Shown: positions 8,128 to 17,933 of the stretch, one piece after another
How the letters are laid out: each line of letters opens with the position of its first letter
Numbering within the stretch: position 1 is the stretch's first letter
NCBI GenBank assembly: GCA_022712945.1
Contig: JAFLJP010000149.1
Location: 1 to 55,508 of the forward strand
Reading direction: 5' to 3'
From: Gammaproteobacteria bacterium
GTDB lineage: Bacteria > Pseudomonadota > Gammaproteobacteria > RBG-16-57-12
Length of the DNA stretch: 55,508 nt
Notes under the pieces: generated by a model
Told to the model about the DNA's origin: nothing
The model's database searches: none
Seen by the model: only the letters and a program-made list of their open reading frames with translations
Position numbers and translations under genes: made by a program

Positions 8128-11100
8128 ATCAAAAGAATACATTAATCCAATTGACCACATATTGACACTCTCTTCCTCAATATCATAACGGTCAAAATCT
8201 ACTCGCCAGCTTAGCTCTTGGGTTATCTCTTTTGAAAGGCCAAGACCCAAAGAGATGTCTTTGCCACTGGCGCTGACCTTTCGGCTTCCCACTGCTGAGT
8301 TTAGTTGATAGTCTGCATCCCAGATGAACACCCCTGTTCGAACGTCAACCCGGTATTTTTTCTGATGATAAATTTTCCAGCTAAAGCCAATATTGACACC
8401 ACTGGCAGTGGCTGGGTGAATATCATTAATTGAGTCAAAAAAGGTCTGAACATCGATGGCTGTGCCGCTTATCTTAACGTCCACATCACCTAAATCAACA
8501 TAACTGGCCTCAACACTCAAGACATCATCAAGTGGCTGACCTATCAGCAGCTTCCAACCAACGCGGTCTTTTTGCAGGTTACTTGTGGTGGAGCTTAATC
8601 CTTCGGCAGCCAGCTGTTGATTGAGGTTCCTTTCACTGTCGGTTCCAGAGGCATTGCCGATTGAGCCTCCCACATACCAAGCACTTGCGGGAGAGGCCAC
8701 TGCAAACAGGGTGATAAACAGTAGAGCCGATGAGCGTAGTCGGTACAGTACGAGCAACAGCAGCATTAAAATCATGCCAAGACCCATGGAGCCTCCACCA
8801 CCACTAACCTCTACATCAATATTGAGTTGAGCAACACCGCCTGGATCGGTGACGGTATTATCTGCCATGCCATCCGCATCATTTGGACCACCATCTTCGA
8901 TTCTCAACTGAACACACCAGTGGCCTGGTATCAGGCCCGGTTGATAGGCTGCATCGCCAGTTGGAGGGCAATAGCCTTGCTCTCCTAGTGCCGAGTAAAC
9001 TTTATTCTTCTCATCAATCACAAAGTCTCTCCAGCCACTGGGCATCAATTTACGGTATAGAGCACTCTCCGGTATGGCAGAAAACTGTGGAATAACCACG
9101 TTGACACTTTGCCCAGCCAGCGGTAGTTCATCGACAATAAAGTTGAACCGGCCACCGGAATAACGGTAGTTTCCATCCTCCTCTTCACCGACACCGTTGC
9201 CATAGCTGCCGATATCACTACCCGTCACTTCAGCGTTATCACTACCCATCACTTCAGGGTTATCATTGTTAGACTGGAAGGCCACACTACCCAGCCTTAA
9301 GAGCAAACCGGACTCAGCCTCAATGATAAAGCTGTTACTGTTTCCTGCTTGTTCGGGGAGCGTATTGCTTGCTGCATCTGCATGATCTAGGTAGTTGGGA
9401 ATACCATCGTTATCATCATCTCCATAACCTTCACTGCTGTCATTCACGCCATCATCGTCAGCATCATCATTACCCAAAGCAGGCAATGCCGACACAACAT
9501 GAATAAAGATCCGACTGCTATCTTGCTCGTTACCGTCCGATACGGTTAGGCGCACGGTAACCAGCCCAACGGTGGTCGGAGTAAAGGTAAAGCGGCTATC
9601 CACGGAGTCTATATCATTCAGCGAATTGTCTGTTCTACTCCAGTCGTAACTGTGGGTATCGGTTGCATTGGTATCAATGATGCTGGCTGTCACCATGACG
9701 TCAGCACTACCCTGCTCCACTATTCTGGTTATTATGCCAGATTGAGTAGCACTTAACGTCACATGTGGCACCACATTGCCCTCTACTAACTCAACGGTAT
9801 GGGTGGAGCCAATCACTGCACTACCATTATTTGGGGTACCTAAGCTAAAGATTATCGACTCAATAGGCTCTCCGGTAATGCCGTCATTCACCACATTGAA
9901 AGTGATAGAGGCCTCGGTTCCGCTGGTGATGGTAGCAATGCCTGAAACGGCATCATGATCATCCACTACCGTGGCTGTTCCGCTAATGGTATAAGGCACC
10001 TCTACTGGGTAGTTCACTGCATTACCATTCAGGATAACTCTCACGGTGACCGTTCCAGCATCCTCGCTAACGGTCTGATCCTTACTAAAACCAACCCTTG
10101 GAATGATATTGACCCGCTGCATGACACTTTCGGTATTACCCGCTGCATCGGTAGCACTCCATACCACCACATTGGCTCCGGGTGAGAAGTAGCTGCCCAC
10201 ATCCGCAGTCGGGGTCAATGCGCCATCAAGACCATCGACGGCGGTTGCAGTGCCAAGGGTGACTTTAGTGAATAGACCGGTTGCGTTCACTTCAATATCA
10301 GCGGGAACCGTTACGACGGGTGCGTAGTCATCTGCACCCAAATCAGTGCCTGCCAGATACTCATCTACATTTGAGATACCATCGCCATCACTATCATCAC
10401 TGGCATCAGAGGGGTTTCGAGGATCAAAACCATTAGCAGTTTCAAAATCATTATCCATACCATCACCGTCTATATCCGGATCCTGAAAATCAGCGATACC
10501 ATCGCCATCCAGGTCACCAGAAACAGTGATTTCAAACGGTGATAGATAGCTTGAAATCACACCATCATTCGCACCCACTAAAATATTTGTAGTAGTACCT
10601 ATATCGCTATTTCTGGGTATTCCGCTGACCACACCCGATTGGGTGTTAATGGTTAACCATGCAGGATGGTTACTGATGAGGTAGGTGATGCTATCACCTG
10701 CATCATCATCGGTTGCAGCAATTGTAAATGTAAGCTCTACATTCTCTATAGCACTGGTCACCGGGACACCTGTCACGATTGGTGCATCATTGATGTTACT
10801 GACTGCAAGGGTGAAGATTTGATCCACATCCACGGTGCCATCATTCACCCGCAGGGTAACGCTGTGGTTGCCCACGTCACTGTTGCTGGGGGTGCCATTG
10901 AGCAGGCCGGTTGTGCTATTGAAGCTTAACCAGCTGGGTAGTGTTGGGGCGCTATAAGTTAAGCTATCGCCGCTATCCACATCACTGGCGGTGAAGGTGT
11001 AGCTGTAACCGCTATCCTCTGCCACGCTGGTGATGGCCGTGCTGGTAATCACTGGCACATCGTTGGTATTACTCACGGCAAGGGTGAAGCTTTGATCCAC

Positions 11101-14100
11101 ATTCTCGGTGCCATCATTCACCCGCAGGGTAACATTGTGGTTGCCCACATCACTGTTACTGGGGGTGCCATTGAGCAGGCCGGTTGTGCTATTGAAGCTT
11201 AACCAGCTGGGTAGTGTTGGGGCGCTATAAGTTAAGCTATCGCCGCTATCCACATCACTGGCGGTGAAGCTGTAGCTGTAACCGCTATCCTCTGCCACGC
11301 TGGTGATGGCGGTGCTGGTAATCACCGGCACATCGTTGGTATCACTCACGGCAAGGGTGAAGCTTTGATCTACATTCACGGTGCCATCATTCACCCGCAG
11401 GGTAACGCTGTGGTTGCCCACGTCACTGTTGCTGGGGGTGCCATTGAGTAGCCCAGTGACACTATTGAAGCTTAACCAGCTGGGTAGTATTGGGGCGCTA
11501 TAAGTCAGGCTATCGCCGCTATCCACATCACTGGCGGTGAAGGTGTAGCTGTAACCGCTATCCTCTGCCACGCTGGTTAATGCCGTAGTGCCAATAATCG
11601 GTACATCGTTAACGGCTATAATATCGACCGTCATCGTGTTTGTACTTGCTGCGTAGGTGGTTCCATCATGCACCCGATAGCCAAAGAAGGTATAACCCAG
11701 GCCATTTTCGTTGAGCCCTGCGGCATAAGTAAGATTGGAAAAATCAGCCGCAACGACTACATCATTTATAGCAACTGGGAGGCTGTTTAGCTGAAGAGTG
11801 CCTAATGCTGGTAGTGATGTAATTTGAACCTGAGCCAGAGGGTCTGCATCCAAGTCGCTATACCCAAAGTCTCCTGAAGCAAAGTTATGGGTGATATCTT
11901 CAGTTGCACTCACATTGCTATCTATGGCGGTGGGAATGCGGTTTTGGATTACGGTTATGCTCACATCCGCATTTGCTGAACTGCCACCATCGCCATCACT
12001 TATCACAAAGCGGACAATACGATCATTTTCAGTCACTGCTACTGTATCGCTATTGAGGTACCCCACTGACTGAATCAGAGAGGTCACTCTACTTAAAGTG
12101 GCATTGCCTGCTGCTTGATCAAAATTCACGGTAAGGTCATCGCTACCACTGCCCGTGCCATTAGCGGCAATGGTGCCAACGGGTATGCTCTCAACCAAGA
12201 TCATTGATCCCGTAGTCATTCCTGACGACAGGGAAACTACACCCGTGGTATCGATTGTTAACAGATCTTCGCTGATCTCCCGGTTAGTTGGAATACTCAC
12301 AATCAGAGACCCACCATCAAAATCAGTCGAGTCGACATCCGAGATTGATGAATCGACGTTACTATCGAGCAGTAATAGCGGATCAGACATTCTGTATGTA
12401 TGGGTATCACCTGCCAGATTGCTAACGAATGGAATATCATTTTGAGCAACCACCACAATGCCAAATAGTGTTGAAGCAATCACTCCACCCGTTGAATCAT
12501 CAACACTAAATTCAAAACTATCAGAAACATTCTCGCCACCATCATGGAGATAAACCAGAAGGCCGAGGTTGATATCTTCCTGGGTAAACTGACTACCAGT
12601 GCTCAAATCACTGGCATTTATTTGCAGAACCCCATTCACTGGAAGGACATTTAGCGTGTAACGAATATCAACTGAGCCACTCTCTGCATCACTAACCTGT
12701 AATTCAGTAGAGTCAATAAAGCCCACATCGCCCTCATTTAGGGTCAAACCAAGATTTTGGGTCAATACTGGTAGATCATTAATATTGGCAATCGCAGCCG
12801 TAGCAGCAGAAGTAACCGATTCATTAGCACCGTCGTTATCTGTATAACTGGCTGTCACTGTAATGACAGCTCCAACGTCAAGGTCATCTAATGTGTAGAT
12901 GTCTGTGATAGCGCCAGTAATGGCTGTGCCGTTTCGATTCCATTGATAAGTTATGGTGCCCAAGCCATCAAGATCGACCAAGGTGTTACTGGCGGTGAGT
13001 GTCTGATCTTCAATAGCAGATCCACTAATGGTGACACTTCCAGTCGGTAGGTCATTGATATTTTGTACTGGTGTAGTCGCACTGGAGGTAACCGATTCAT
13101 GGGTACCACCATCGTCGATATAGCTGGCTGTAACTGTTATCGCATTACCTACATCACTATCACTCAAAGTGTATGTGACATTGGTCGCACCGGAAATAGC
13201 ACTTCCACTGCGATACCACTGATAGCTTATAACACCTAAACCATCGGCATCGGCCAAGGTATTACCAGCAGTGAGAAGCTGATCTTCTTCAGCAGTACCG
13301 GCGATAGTAACACTGCCGGTAGGTGCATCATTGACCGCAGTCACGGCAATGGTGAGGATCTCGGTGGCCGCTGCGGCACCATTTTCACCGCCATCGGCAA
13401 CCGTTAAGGTCACGGCACCGGAGGTGGTAACCCCATTAGTAGGGGTCCATGAAACCACACCGGTGGTTGAAACCGTCATCCCCGTCGGCGGGTTAGTGAG
13501 ACTCCACGTGAGGTCGATGCCGTTATTAACATCATCCACATCGGTGACGGTGGCGATGTAGCTATAAGCAACATCTTCGGTGGCACTGGTCCCCGCCGTG
13601 CTGGTAATAGTTGGCGCATCATTGACGGCGGTCACGGCAATGGTAAAGGTTTCGGTAGCCGCTGCCGCGCCATCTTCGCCGCCATCCGCCACGCTTAAGG
13701 TGACAGCACCGGAAGTGGTAACCCCATTGGTGGGTGTCCATGAAACTACGCCGGTGGTTGAAACCGTCATACCGGTGGGCGGGTTAGTGAGACTCCAAGT
13801 CAGATCGGTGCCGTTATTAACATTATCCACATCGGTGACGGTGGCGGTGTAGCTATAAGCAACATTTTCGGTAGCGCTGGTCCCCGCCGTGCTGGTAATA
13901 GTTGGCGCATCATTGACGGCGGTCACGGCAATGGTAAAGATCTCGGTATCCGCTGCGGCACCATTTTCACCGCCATCCACCACGTTTAAAGTGACAGCAC
14001 CGGAAGTAGTGACACCATTAGTGGGTACCCAAGCAACCACACCCGTAGTTGAAACGGTCATACCGGTGGGTTGATTGCTTAGGCTCCACGTGAGGTCGGT

Positions 14101-16377
14101 ACCGTTATTGGCATCGTCTACATCGGTCACCGCGGCAGTGTAATTGTAGGGGTTGTCTTCAGTGGCGCTGGTACCGGCGGTGCTGGTGATACTGGGTGCA
14201 CCATTAACATCGTTGATAGCAACCGATAGCACAGTACTAGAAGTGTTACCCGCAATATCAGCTACCTGCACAGTGATGTTGTGACTGGTATTATCTAAAT
14301 AAACGAGCAGGCTACCATTGGCAACTGTTACTACTCCTGTTCCAAGGTCAATTGCAAAACGGCCGCCCGCATCATCAGTCAGGCTATAACTATTAGCATC
14401 ACTAGCAGTCACCGTACCAACAGCCGTACCATTACTCGCCCCTTCATCAACAGCCAAGCTGCCCGTTGCTGGCCCTGGATTGTTGGCATCGATACTGTCA
14501 GATGCCTGAGTGATTGCGGTGGTGTAGCTAACGCTGCTATTAGCGGCACTATCATCCAGCGTGATTGAAACTGGAATGACGCTACCGGCAGCCACATCAG
14601 TTCCGCCACTGGTCACTGTAAATTGAGCGGCATAGGCAGTGTTGTTGGTACGAGAAAGGCCACTTAAAGCAAAACCACCAATAGTACCGGAAAGATTGGT
14701 ATAGATATCACCACCATCATCAGCAACAGTGAGGGTTGCACTGACCACATCGCCCACCTTCATTGCCACATCAGGAATACTAACGGCAGAAATAATCGGG
14801 GCTGTGGTATCCATCGATACAGTAAAACTACCGGCACTCGCATTAGCGGCCACATAGGCTGGGGCGGTGTCTCCTACCTGGCTGCCGACAATGGCAATGG
14901 TGTAGGTAGCATTATCACCATCATCCCAAGTTCCACCAGGAGGGGTTACCGTATAAGTAGCCGTGCCACTGGCAGCGGTGCCACTCCAACTGGCACCTGC
15001 TATTGTTGCACCGCCGCTTACAGTGACATCAGCTACATCGATGGTAGTACTGTCAAAATTGGAATCCACATCGCTGTAATCAACGGTGAAAGTATAAGAG
15101 GTGTCACCCGCGTTAGCTTGAGTGACATTGTTAGCGGTTACAGTGCCTGCAATGGGAGCAGAATTAGAGACTGGAATAGAAAAAACAATATCGTCGTAAA
15201 CAATATCTGTTAGATAATCATCCACAGGATCAATGGCCGGTTGTTCTGTTACAATGATACTGGTCACGCCACTCCAGTCCACCGGATTTATTACGATACT
15301 GGTTGTTGCTAACACCACATCTATTGGCGTCCCCACGTTTGGTGTTAATGTCACATCATTATTACTTGCAATACCCTGGTCTACTAAACGCATGCTTGTT
15401 ATATCTATCGCCACATCGAAGATAAAGGTGTGTTGTGTCGTGTCTAAATTCCCTATCCCAGCAACGTTGCCAGTAGTTCCTCCATACCCGCCACCAGCCG
15501 CAACAAACATATCTGCATGCGGGTCTGTTATTGTCATTGTTACACTAGAAACCGTCTCTTGTACCGACTTGAAGGTAGGCTGTGTAGCCGTTTCAAAAGC
15601 AAATACTGGCATCACATGGCGATAGCCAAGCTCTGTGCCACTTAGTAAAAAAGATTTACTATCCACATTGCTTGTGGAGTATTCAAATTGCCAGTCTCCG
15701 CCTTTTTCTGCAGCACCCGTAAGATTGTCTGAGGCGGCAACATCAACACCTAAAAATAGAGATAAGGTGTCCACGAATACTTTGCCTTCATCACTTTTAG
15801 CAACATCACACCCATAGATGAAAACCTCTCCATTGTGCTCAATATAGCGACTGAGAAAAGCGAATTCCTCCTCTTTTTGGGTTAAAAATTCAGTATCAAA
15901 GTTAGCGTTTCCAATCTGAATTCCACCAGCAAAACCGTGGCTCACAATATGAAGGGTCGATATATTATCAAATTGAGAGAGAATTTCTTTTAATTGGGGT
16001 AGGCCAGGTTTTGTGTGATCGACTAAAAATGCTTGAGCATTATCACCAAGGTTGTCTAGCAGGTATTTATAATCAGGAACAGCGGTATCAATGAGAACAA
16101 CTTCTACAGGACTAGATAAGAGAGCCTGTAAGGGTAACGAATGATGATGTTCAATTGCTGGCGATACGGTTGCAACACTCGGGTTGCTGACAAACAGTAG
16201 AAAAAAAATAATTAAGTAGTTAATCCACACATACGTATTTTTCTGACCACCCCGTTTTAACTGCCGAGTATTATATTCCACTATGCTTGGTTCCCTTGAT
16301 GGATGAGTCGCCCCTAACATCGTCATGCTCACTGTAATCTTGAGCAATACCCCCCCTGCAATATTCCATTCCGGCAT
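8125..16377 (-). CDS. Giant surface protein: DUF4347, Ig/cadherin-like repeats, Calx-beta, anchor domain, fused beta-barrel
   Basis: A 2750-residue protein. In order: a leader with one hydrophobic segment (about residues 48-69); a DUF4347 domain (about 85-245, with HIVSHGFAGG and FIYGCDVA); a beta-sandwich; many cadherin/Ig-like repeats, including near-identical runs of about 97 and 91 residues; a Ca-binding D-D-D-G-rich segment; HYR-like and Calx-beta domains; a PKD-like domain; and a choice-of-anchor-type domain. A Gly-rich GlyGly-CTERM-like tail follows at about 2526-2548. It runs straight into a second signal-like stretch (ASPASA, 2561-2566) and an eight-strand-type outer-membrane barrel ending in an aromatic strand (2567-2750). 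It is probably a surface adhesin or matrix protein. The start is uncertain: GGAGG is only two bases before this ATG, and in-frame alternatives lie up to 32 codons downstream. Confidence 0.85.
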   Translation of the reverse strand: MPEWNIAGGVLLKITVSMTMLGATHPSREPSIVEYNTRQLKRGGQKNTYVWINYLIIFFLLFVSNPSVATVSPAIEHHHSLPLQALLSSPVEVVLIDTAVPDYKYLLDNLGDNAQAFLVDHTKPGLPQLKEILSQFDNISTLHIVSHGFAGGIQIGNANFDTEFLTQKEEEFAFLSRYIEHNGEVFIYGCDVAKSDEGKVFVDTLSLFLGVDVAASDNLTGAAEKGGDWQFEYSTSNVDSKSFLLSGTELGYRHVMPVFAFETATQPTFKSVQETVSSVTMTITDPHADMFVAAGGGYGGTTGNVAGIGNLDTTQHTFIFDVAIDITSMRLVDQGIASNNDVTLTPNVGTPIDVVLATTSIVINPVDWSGVTSIIVTEQPAIDPVDDYLTDIVYDDIVFSIPVSNSAPIAGTVTANNVTQANAGDTSYTFTVDYSDVDSNFDSTTIDVADVTVSGGATIAGASWSGTAASGTATYTVTPPGGTWDDGDNATYTIAIVGSQVGDTAPAYVAANASAGSFTVSMDTTAPIISAVSIPDVAMKVGDVVSATLTVADDGGDIYTNLSGTIGGFALSGLSRTNNTAYAAQFTVTSGGTDVAAGSVIPVSITLDDSAANSSVSYTTAITQASDSIDANNPGPATGSLAVDEGASNGTAVGTVTASDANSYSLTDDAGGRFAIDLGTGVVTVANGSLLVYLDNTSHNITVQVADIAGNTSSTVLSVAINDVNGAPSITSTAGTSATEDNPYNYTAAVTDVDDANNGTDLTWSLSNQPTGMTVSTTGVVAWVPTNGVTTSGAVTLNVVDGGENGAAADTEIFTIAVTAVNDAPTITSTAGTSATENVAYSYTATVTDVDNVNNGTDLTWSLTNPPTGMTVSTTGVVSWTPTNGVTTSGAVTLSVADGGEDGAAAATETFTIAVTAVNDAPTITSTAGTSATEDVAYSYIATVTDVDDVNNGIDLTWSLTNPPTGMTVSTTGVVSWTPTNGVTTSGAVTLTVADGGENGAAAATEILTIAVTAVNDAPTGSVTIAGTAEEDQLLTAGNTLADADGLGVISYQWYRSGSAISGATNVTYTLSDSDVGNAITVTASYIDDGGTHESVTSSATTPVQNINDLPTGSVTISGSAIEDQTLTASNTLVDLDGLGTITYQWNRNGTAITGAITDIYTLDDLDVGAVITVTASYTDNDGANESVTSAATAAIANINDLPVLTQNLGLTLNEGDVGFIDSTELQVSDAESGSVDIRYTLNVLPVNGVLQINASDLSTGSQFTQEDINLGLLVYLHDGGENVSDSFEFSVDDSTGGVIASTLFGIVVVAQNDIPFVSNLAGDTHTYRMSDPLLLLDSNVDSSISDVDSTDFDGGSLIVSIPTNREISEDLLTIDTTGVVSLSSGMTTGSMILVESIPVGTIAANGTGSGSDDLTVNFDQAAGNATLSRVTSLIQSVGYLNSDTVAVTENDRIVRFVISDGDGGSSANADVSITVIQNRIPTAIDSNVSATEDITHNFASGDFGYSDLDADPLAQVQITSLPALGTLQLNSLPVAINDVVVAADFSNLTYAAGLNENGLGYTFFGYRVHDGTTYAASTNTMTVDIIAVNDVPIIGTTALTSVAEDSGYSYTFTASDVDSGDSLTYSAPILPSWLSFNSVTGLLNGTPSNSDVGNHSVTLRVNDGTVNVDQSFTLAVSDTNDVPVITSTAITSVAEDSGYSYSFTASDVDSGDSLTYSAPTLPSWLSFNSTTGLLNGTPSNSDVGNHNVTLRVNDGTENVDQSFTLAVSNTNDVPVITSTAITSVAEDSGYSYTFTASDVDSGDSLTYSAPTLPSWLSFNSTTGLLNGTPSNSDVGNHSVTLRVNDGTVDVDQIFTLAVSNINDAPIVTGVPVTSAIENVELTFTIAATDDDAGDSITYLISNHPAWLTINTQSGVVSGIPRNSDIGTTTNILVGANDGVISSYLSPFEITVSGDLDGDGIADFQDPDIDGDGMDNDFETANGFDPRNPSDASDDSDGDGISNVDEYLAGTDLGADDYAPVVTVPADIEVNATGLFTKVTLGTATAVDGLDGALTPTADVGSYFSPGANVVVWSATDAAGNTESVMQRVNIIPRVGFSKDQTVSEDAGTVTVRVILNGNAVNYPVEVPYTISGTATVVDDHDAVSGIATITSGTEASITFNVVNDGITGEPIESIIFSLGTPNNGSAVIGSTHTVELVEGNVVPHVTLSATQSGIITRIVEQGSADVMVTASIIDTNATDTHSYDWSRTDNSLNDIDSVDSRFTFTPTTVGLVTVRLTVSDGNEQDSSRIFIHVVSALPALGNDDADDDGVNDSSEGYGDDDNDGIPNYLDHADAASNTLPEQAGNSNSFIIEAESGLLLRLGSVAFQSNNDNPEVMGSDNAEVTGSDIGSYGNGVGEEEDGNYRYSGGRFNFIVDELPLAGQSVNVVIPQFSAIPESALYRKLMPSGWRDFVIDEKNKVYSALGEQGYCPPTGDAAYQPGLIPGHWCVQLRIEDGGPNDADGMADNTVTDPGGVAQLNIDVEVSGGGGSMGLGMILMLLLLVLYRLRSSALLFITLFAVASPASAWYVGGSIGNASGTDSERNLNQQLAAEGLSSTTSNLQKDRVGWKLLIGQPLDDVLSVEASYVDLGDVDVKISGTAIDVQTFFDSINDIHPATASGVNIGFSWKIYHQKKYRVDVRTGVFIWDADYQLNSAVGSRKVSASGKDISLGLGLSKEITQELSWRVDFDRYDIEEESVNMWSIGLMYSFD
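8785..8796 (-). promoter_or_regulatory. Possible internal ribosome binding site and start (ATG at 8787)
   Basis: Within the giant gene, GGAGG (8792-8796) precedes an in-frame ATG (8787-8785) by four bases. Starting here would give a 220-residue protein: two hydrophobic stretches, a signal-peptidase-like ASPASA site, and the outer-membrane barrel. The Gly codons of the CTERM tail naturally create GGAGG, so this may be chance. Confidence 0.35.
10802..11620 (-). repeat. Three tandem 273-base repeats in the giant gene
   Basis: Unit boundaries at 10802, 11075 and 11348 give a 273-base, 91-residue period. The copies are nearly identical in DNA. Each encodes an Ig/cadherin-like domain with SGYSY-FTASDVDSGDSLTYS. 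Such arrays can expand or contract by recombination and may be collapsed in assembly. Confidence 0.9.
13325..14197 (-). repeat. Three tandem 291-base repeats in the giant gene
   Basis: Boundaries at 13325, 13616 and 13907 give a 291-base, 97-residue period with highly similar DNA. A more diverged fourth unit follows at higher coordinates. Each unit encodes an Ig-like domain with NDAPTITSTAGTSATE and WSLTNPPTGMTVSTTGVV. Confidence 0.9.
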
Positions 16378-16630
16378 TACCTCCCTTACCGGTGGAGTAA
16401 CTATTTGTGGCTAACATACCAATAGGTCAACCATACCATTTTCAATAAAAACACCAGCCGATAATGAAGCAATAAAAATAAGCCATTTATTTTGTAATAA
16501 ACTGTATTTAAAGTATTTTACGCTTTACAAAAACAGAAAAAAATGCCATAAATTATAACTTGGAATGATTGAAGTAGGGCATTCCTAAGGATGGTAATTC
16601 ACAAAATCACATAGAATCAGGGAGAATGAA

Positions 16631-17215
16631 ATGTCAGAACCATTTGTCGGACAGATCAACATGTTTGGCTTTAATTTTGCGCCAAGAGGCTGGTCACTTT
16701 GCGCGGGGCAAATTTTGCCAATAAGCCAACAGTCCACCCTTTTTAGCCTACTTGGAATTTCATATGGAGGCGATGGTCGCAGCACCTTTGCACTACCCGA
16801 TTTCCGTGGTCGCTTCCCCATGAATTATGGCGCCGGCCCCGACCTCCCCTCTTACCCCATCGGCATGAAAAATGGTCATTATTTCCACAAAATAACTACG
16901 ACAGAGTTACCTTCACATACACACGGAGCTTCCGTCGAAGTTACTAGTGCAACACTCGCAGCATCAACTGAAGGTGGCTCTATCGCTACAGCTGAAGCGG
17001 ATGCATATATTGCTTCTCAAACGGGTTTAGGAGCGGCAAAAAACTTCGTCCCAAATGGCAGTGAAGGAACCACTGCCAGTCTATCGGGTGTTACCGTCTC
17101 CAGCACAGCCACAATACAAAATACCGGTGGCAGCCAAGCTATGGATATTATGAACCCCTTCCTAGCCGTTAATTTCAGTATTGCATTGCTGGGAATATAC
17201 CCATCCAGGAACTAA
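16631..17215 (+). CDS. Phage tail collar protein (microcystin-dependent protein family)
   Basis: A 194-residue protein. The N-terminal half has the tail collar domain pattern: FVGQINMFGFNFAPRGW, CAGQILPISQQSTLFSLLG, then YGGDGRSTFALPDFRGR. An ELPSHTH motif is near residue 97. This is the MdpB-like family, often found as stand-alone bacterial genes unrelated to prophages. The C-terminal half is a Thr/Ser-rich strand region that ends with NPFLAVNFSIALLGIYPSRN, a normal family ending. GGGAGA lies six bases upstream of the ATG. It is divergent from the giant surface gene and followed by a DUF6916 gene. Function in these cassettes is not established; adhesion or fibre tip are possibilities. Confidence 0.88.
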   Translation: MSEPFVGQINMFGFNFAPRGWSLCAGQILPISQQSTLFSLLGISYGGDGRSTFALPDFRGRFPMNYGAGPDLPSYPIGMKNGHYFHKITTTELPSHTHGASVEVTSATLAASTEGGSIATAEADAYIASQTGLGAAKNFVPNGSEGTTASLSGVTVSSTATIQNTGGSQAMDIMNPFLAVNFSIALLGIYPSRN

Positions 17216-17279
17216 GCGCTCTATTTCACACCTCTGTGAAATATACAGGGGAAAATAAATTAAGGAGAGGAGATAGGCA

Positions 17280-17606
17280 ATGCTAGATAAACTATCTGCG
17301 GCTGATTTTAGTCAGCACATTGGTGACACTTATACACTGGTTATTCATGATGGCCCTGACATTGAGTTTGAGCTTGAGGAAGCACTGGAGCACGATAAAT
17401 GTAAAAATCCAAATTCGGGAAATGATGTCCGAATTCCGTTCAGCCTCACCTTTAAGGGTAAAAATGAATATACAATTGATACTGGCATTTATGATCTTCG
17501 TCATCAATCACTAGGGGCCGATGACGCTCAGGGTCTGCTGGTTACGCGAGTATTACCAAGGGAGCCGTCTGAAAATTCAGCTTATTATCAAATAATTTTT
17601 GCTTAA
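17280..17606 (+). CDS. DUF6916 family protein
   Basis: A 108-residue protein with the ADFSQHIGDTYTL start and PFSLTFKG central strand typical of the small DUF6916 family, whose genes usually sit beside tail-collar genes. No catalytic motif, signal peptide or membrane segment is visible. It looks like a compact beta-rich protein. A clear AGGAG precedes the ATG. Genes on either side (tail collar, GNAT) belong to the usual cassette for this family. It is followed by an intrinsic terminator at 17634-17660. Its function is unknown. Confidence 0.75.
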   Translation: MLDKLSAADFSQHIGDTYTLVIHDGPDIEFELEEALEHDKCKNPNSGNDVRIPFSLTFKGKNEYTIDTGIYDLRHQSLGADDAQGLLVTRVLPREPSENSAYYQIIFA

Positions 17607-17615
17607 AATTAACGC

Positions 17616-17633
17616 AACTATTCAGCGCATTTA
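17616..17633. repeat. Solo end of palindromic repeat family 3
   Basis: AACTATTCAGCGCATTTA matches the left end of family 3 at 31751 with two differences. No partner arm is seen nearby. It abuts the terminator of the DUF6916 transcript. Confidence 0.5.
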
Positions 17634-17660
17634 AACCCTCTTTCAAGTAGAGGGTTTTTT
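17634..17660 (+). terminator. Rho-independent terminator after the DUF6916 gene
   Basis: An 8-base perfect stem (17634-17641 with 17649-17656) and a 7-base loop are followed by a run of T residues. It ends the tail collar/DUF6916 transcript. Confidence 0.85.
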
Positions 17661-17933
17661 GTATGTAAAAAGGGGCATATCGAGTATGCATGACCGATTC
17701 CGTTTAAACAGAGGAAAGCGCTGGGTAGTTGCAAAATGAACAAAGACAAAGCCTCTCCATAACACCCTACCCAAATAGAAATAGGAATGCCCCACAAGCA
17801 TTTTATTTTACAGCAAAAAACCACCCAACCAACAGGGGCACCCCTGTTTTTCCATCTCTCTGTGAAGCCAATATGACCTGTATAGAGTGCACTCATGCAG
17901 CGGTGACAGGATGCAATGGGATCACCCACACCT

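Noticed and set aside
10802..14197. CRISPR-like or minisatellite array
   Set aside because: The repeats are 273 and 291 bases long, in frame and encode protein domains; no spacers exist.
16457..16464. GCCGATAA identical to the sigma-28 -10 consensus upstream of the tail-collar gene
   Set aside because: The -35 box at the right distance does not match (ATTT instead of TAAA), so a sigma-28 promoter is not supported.
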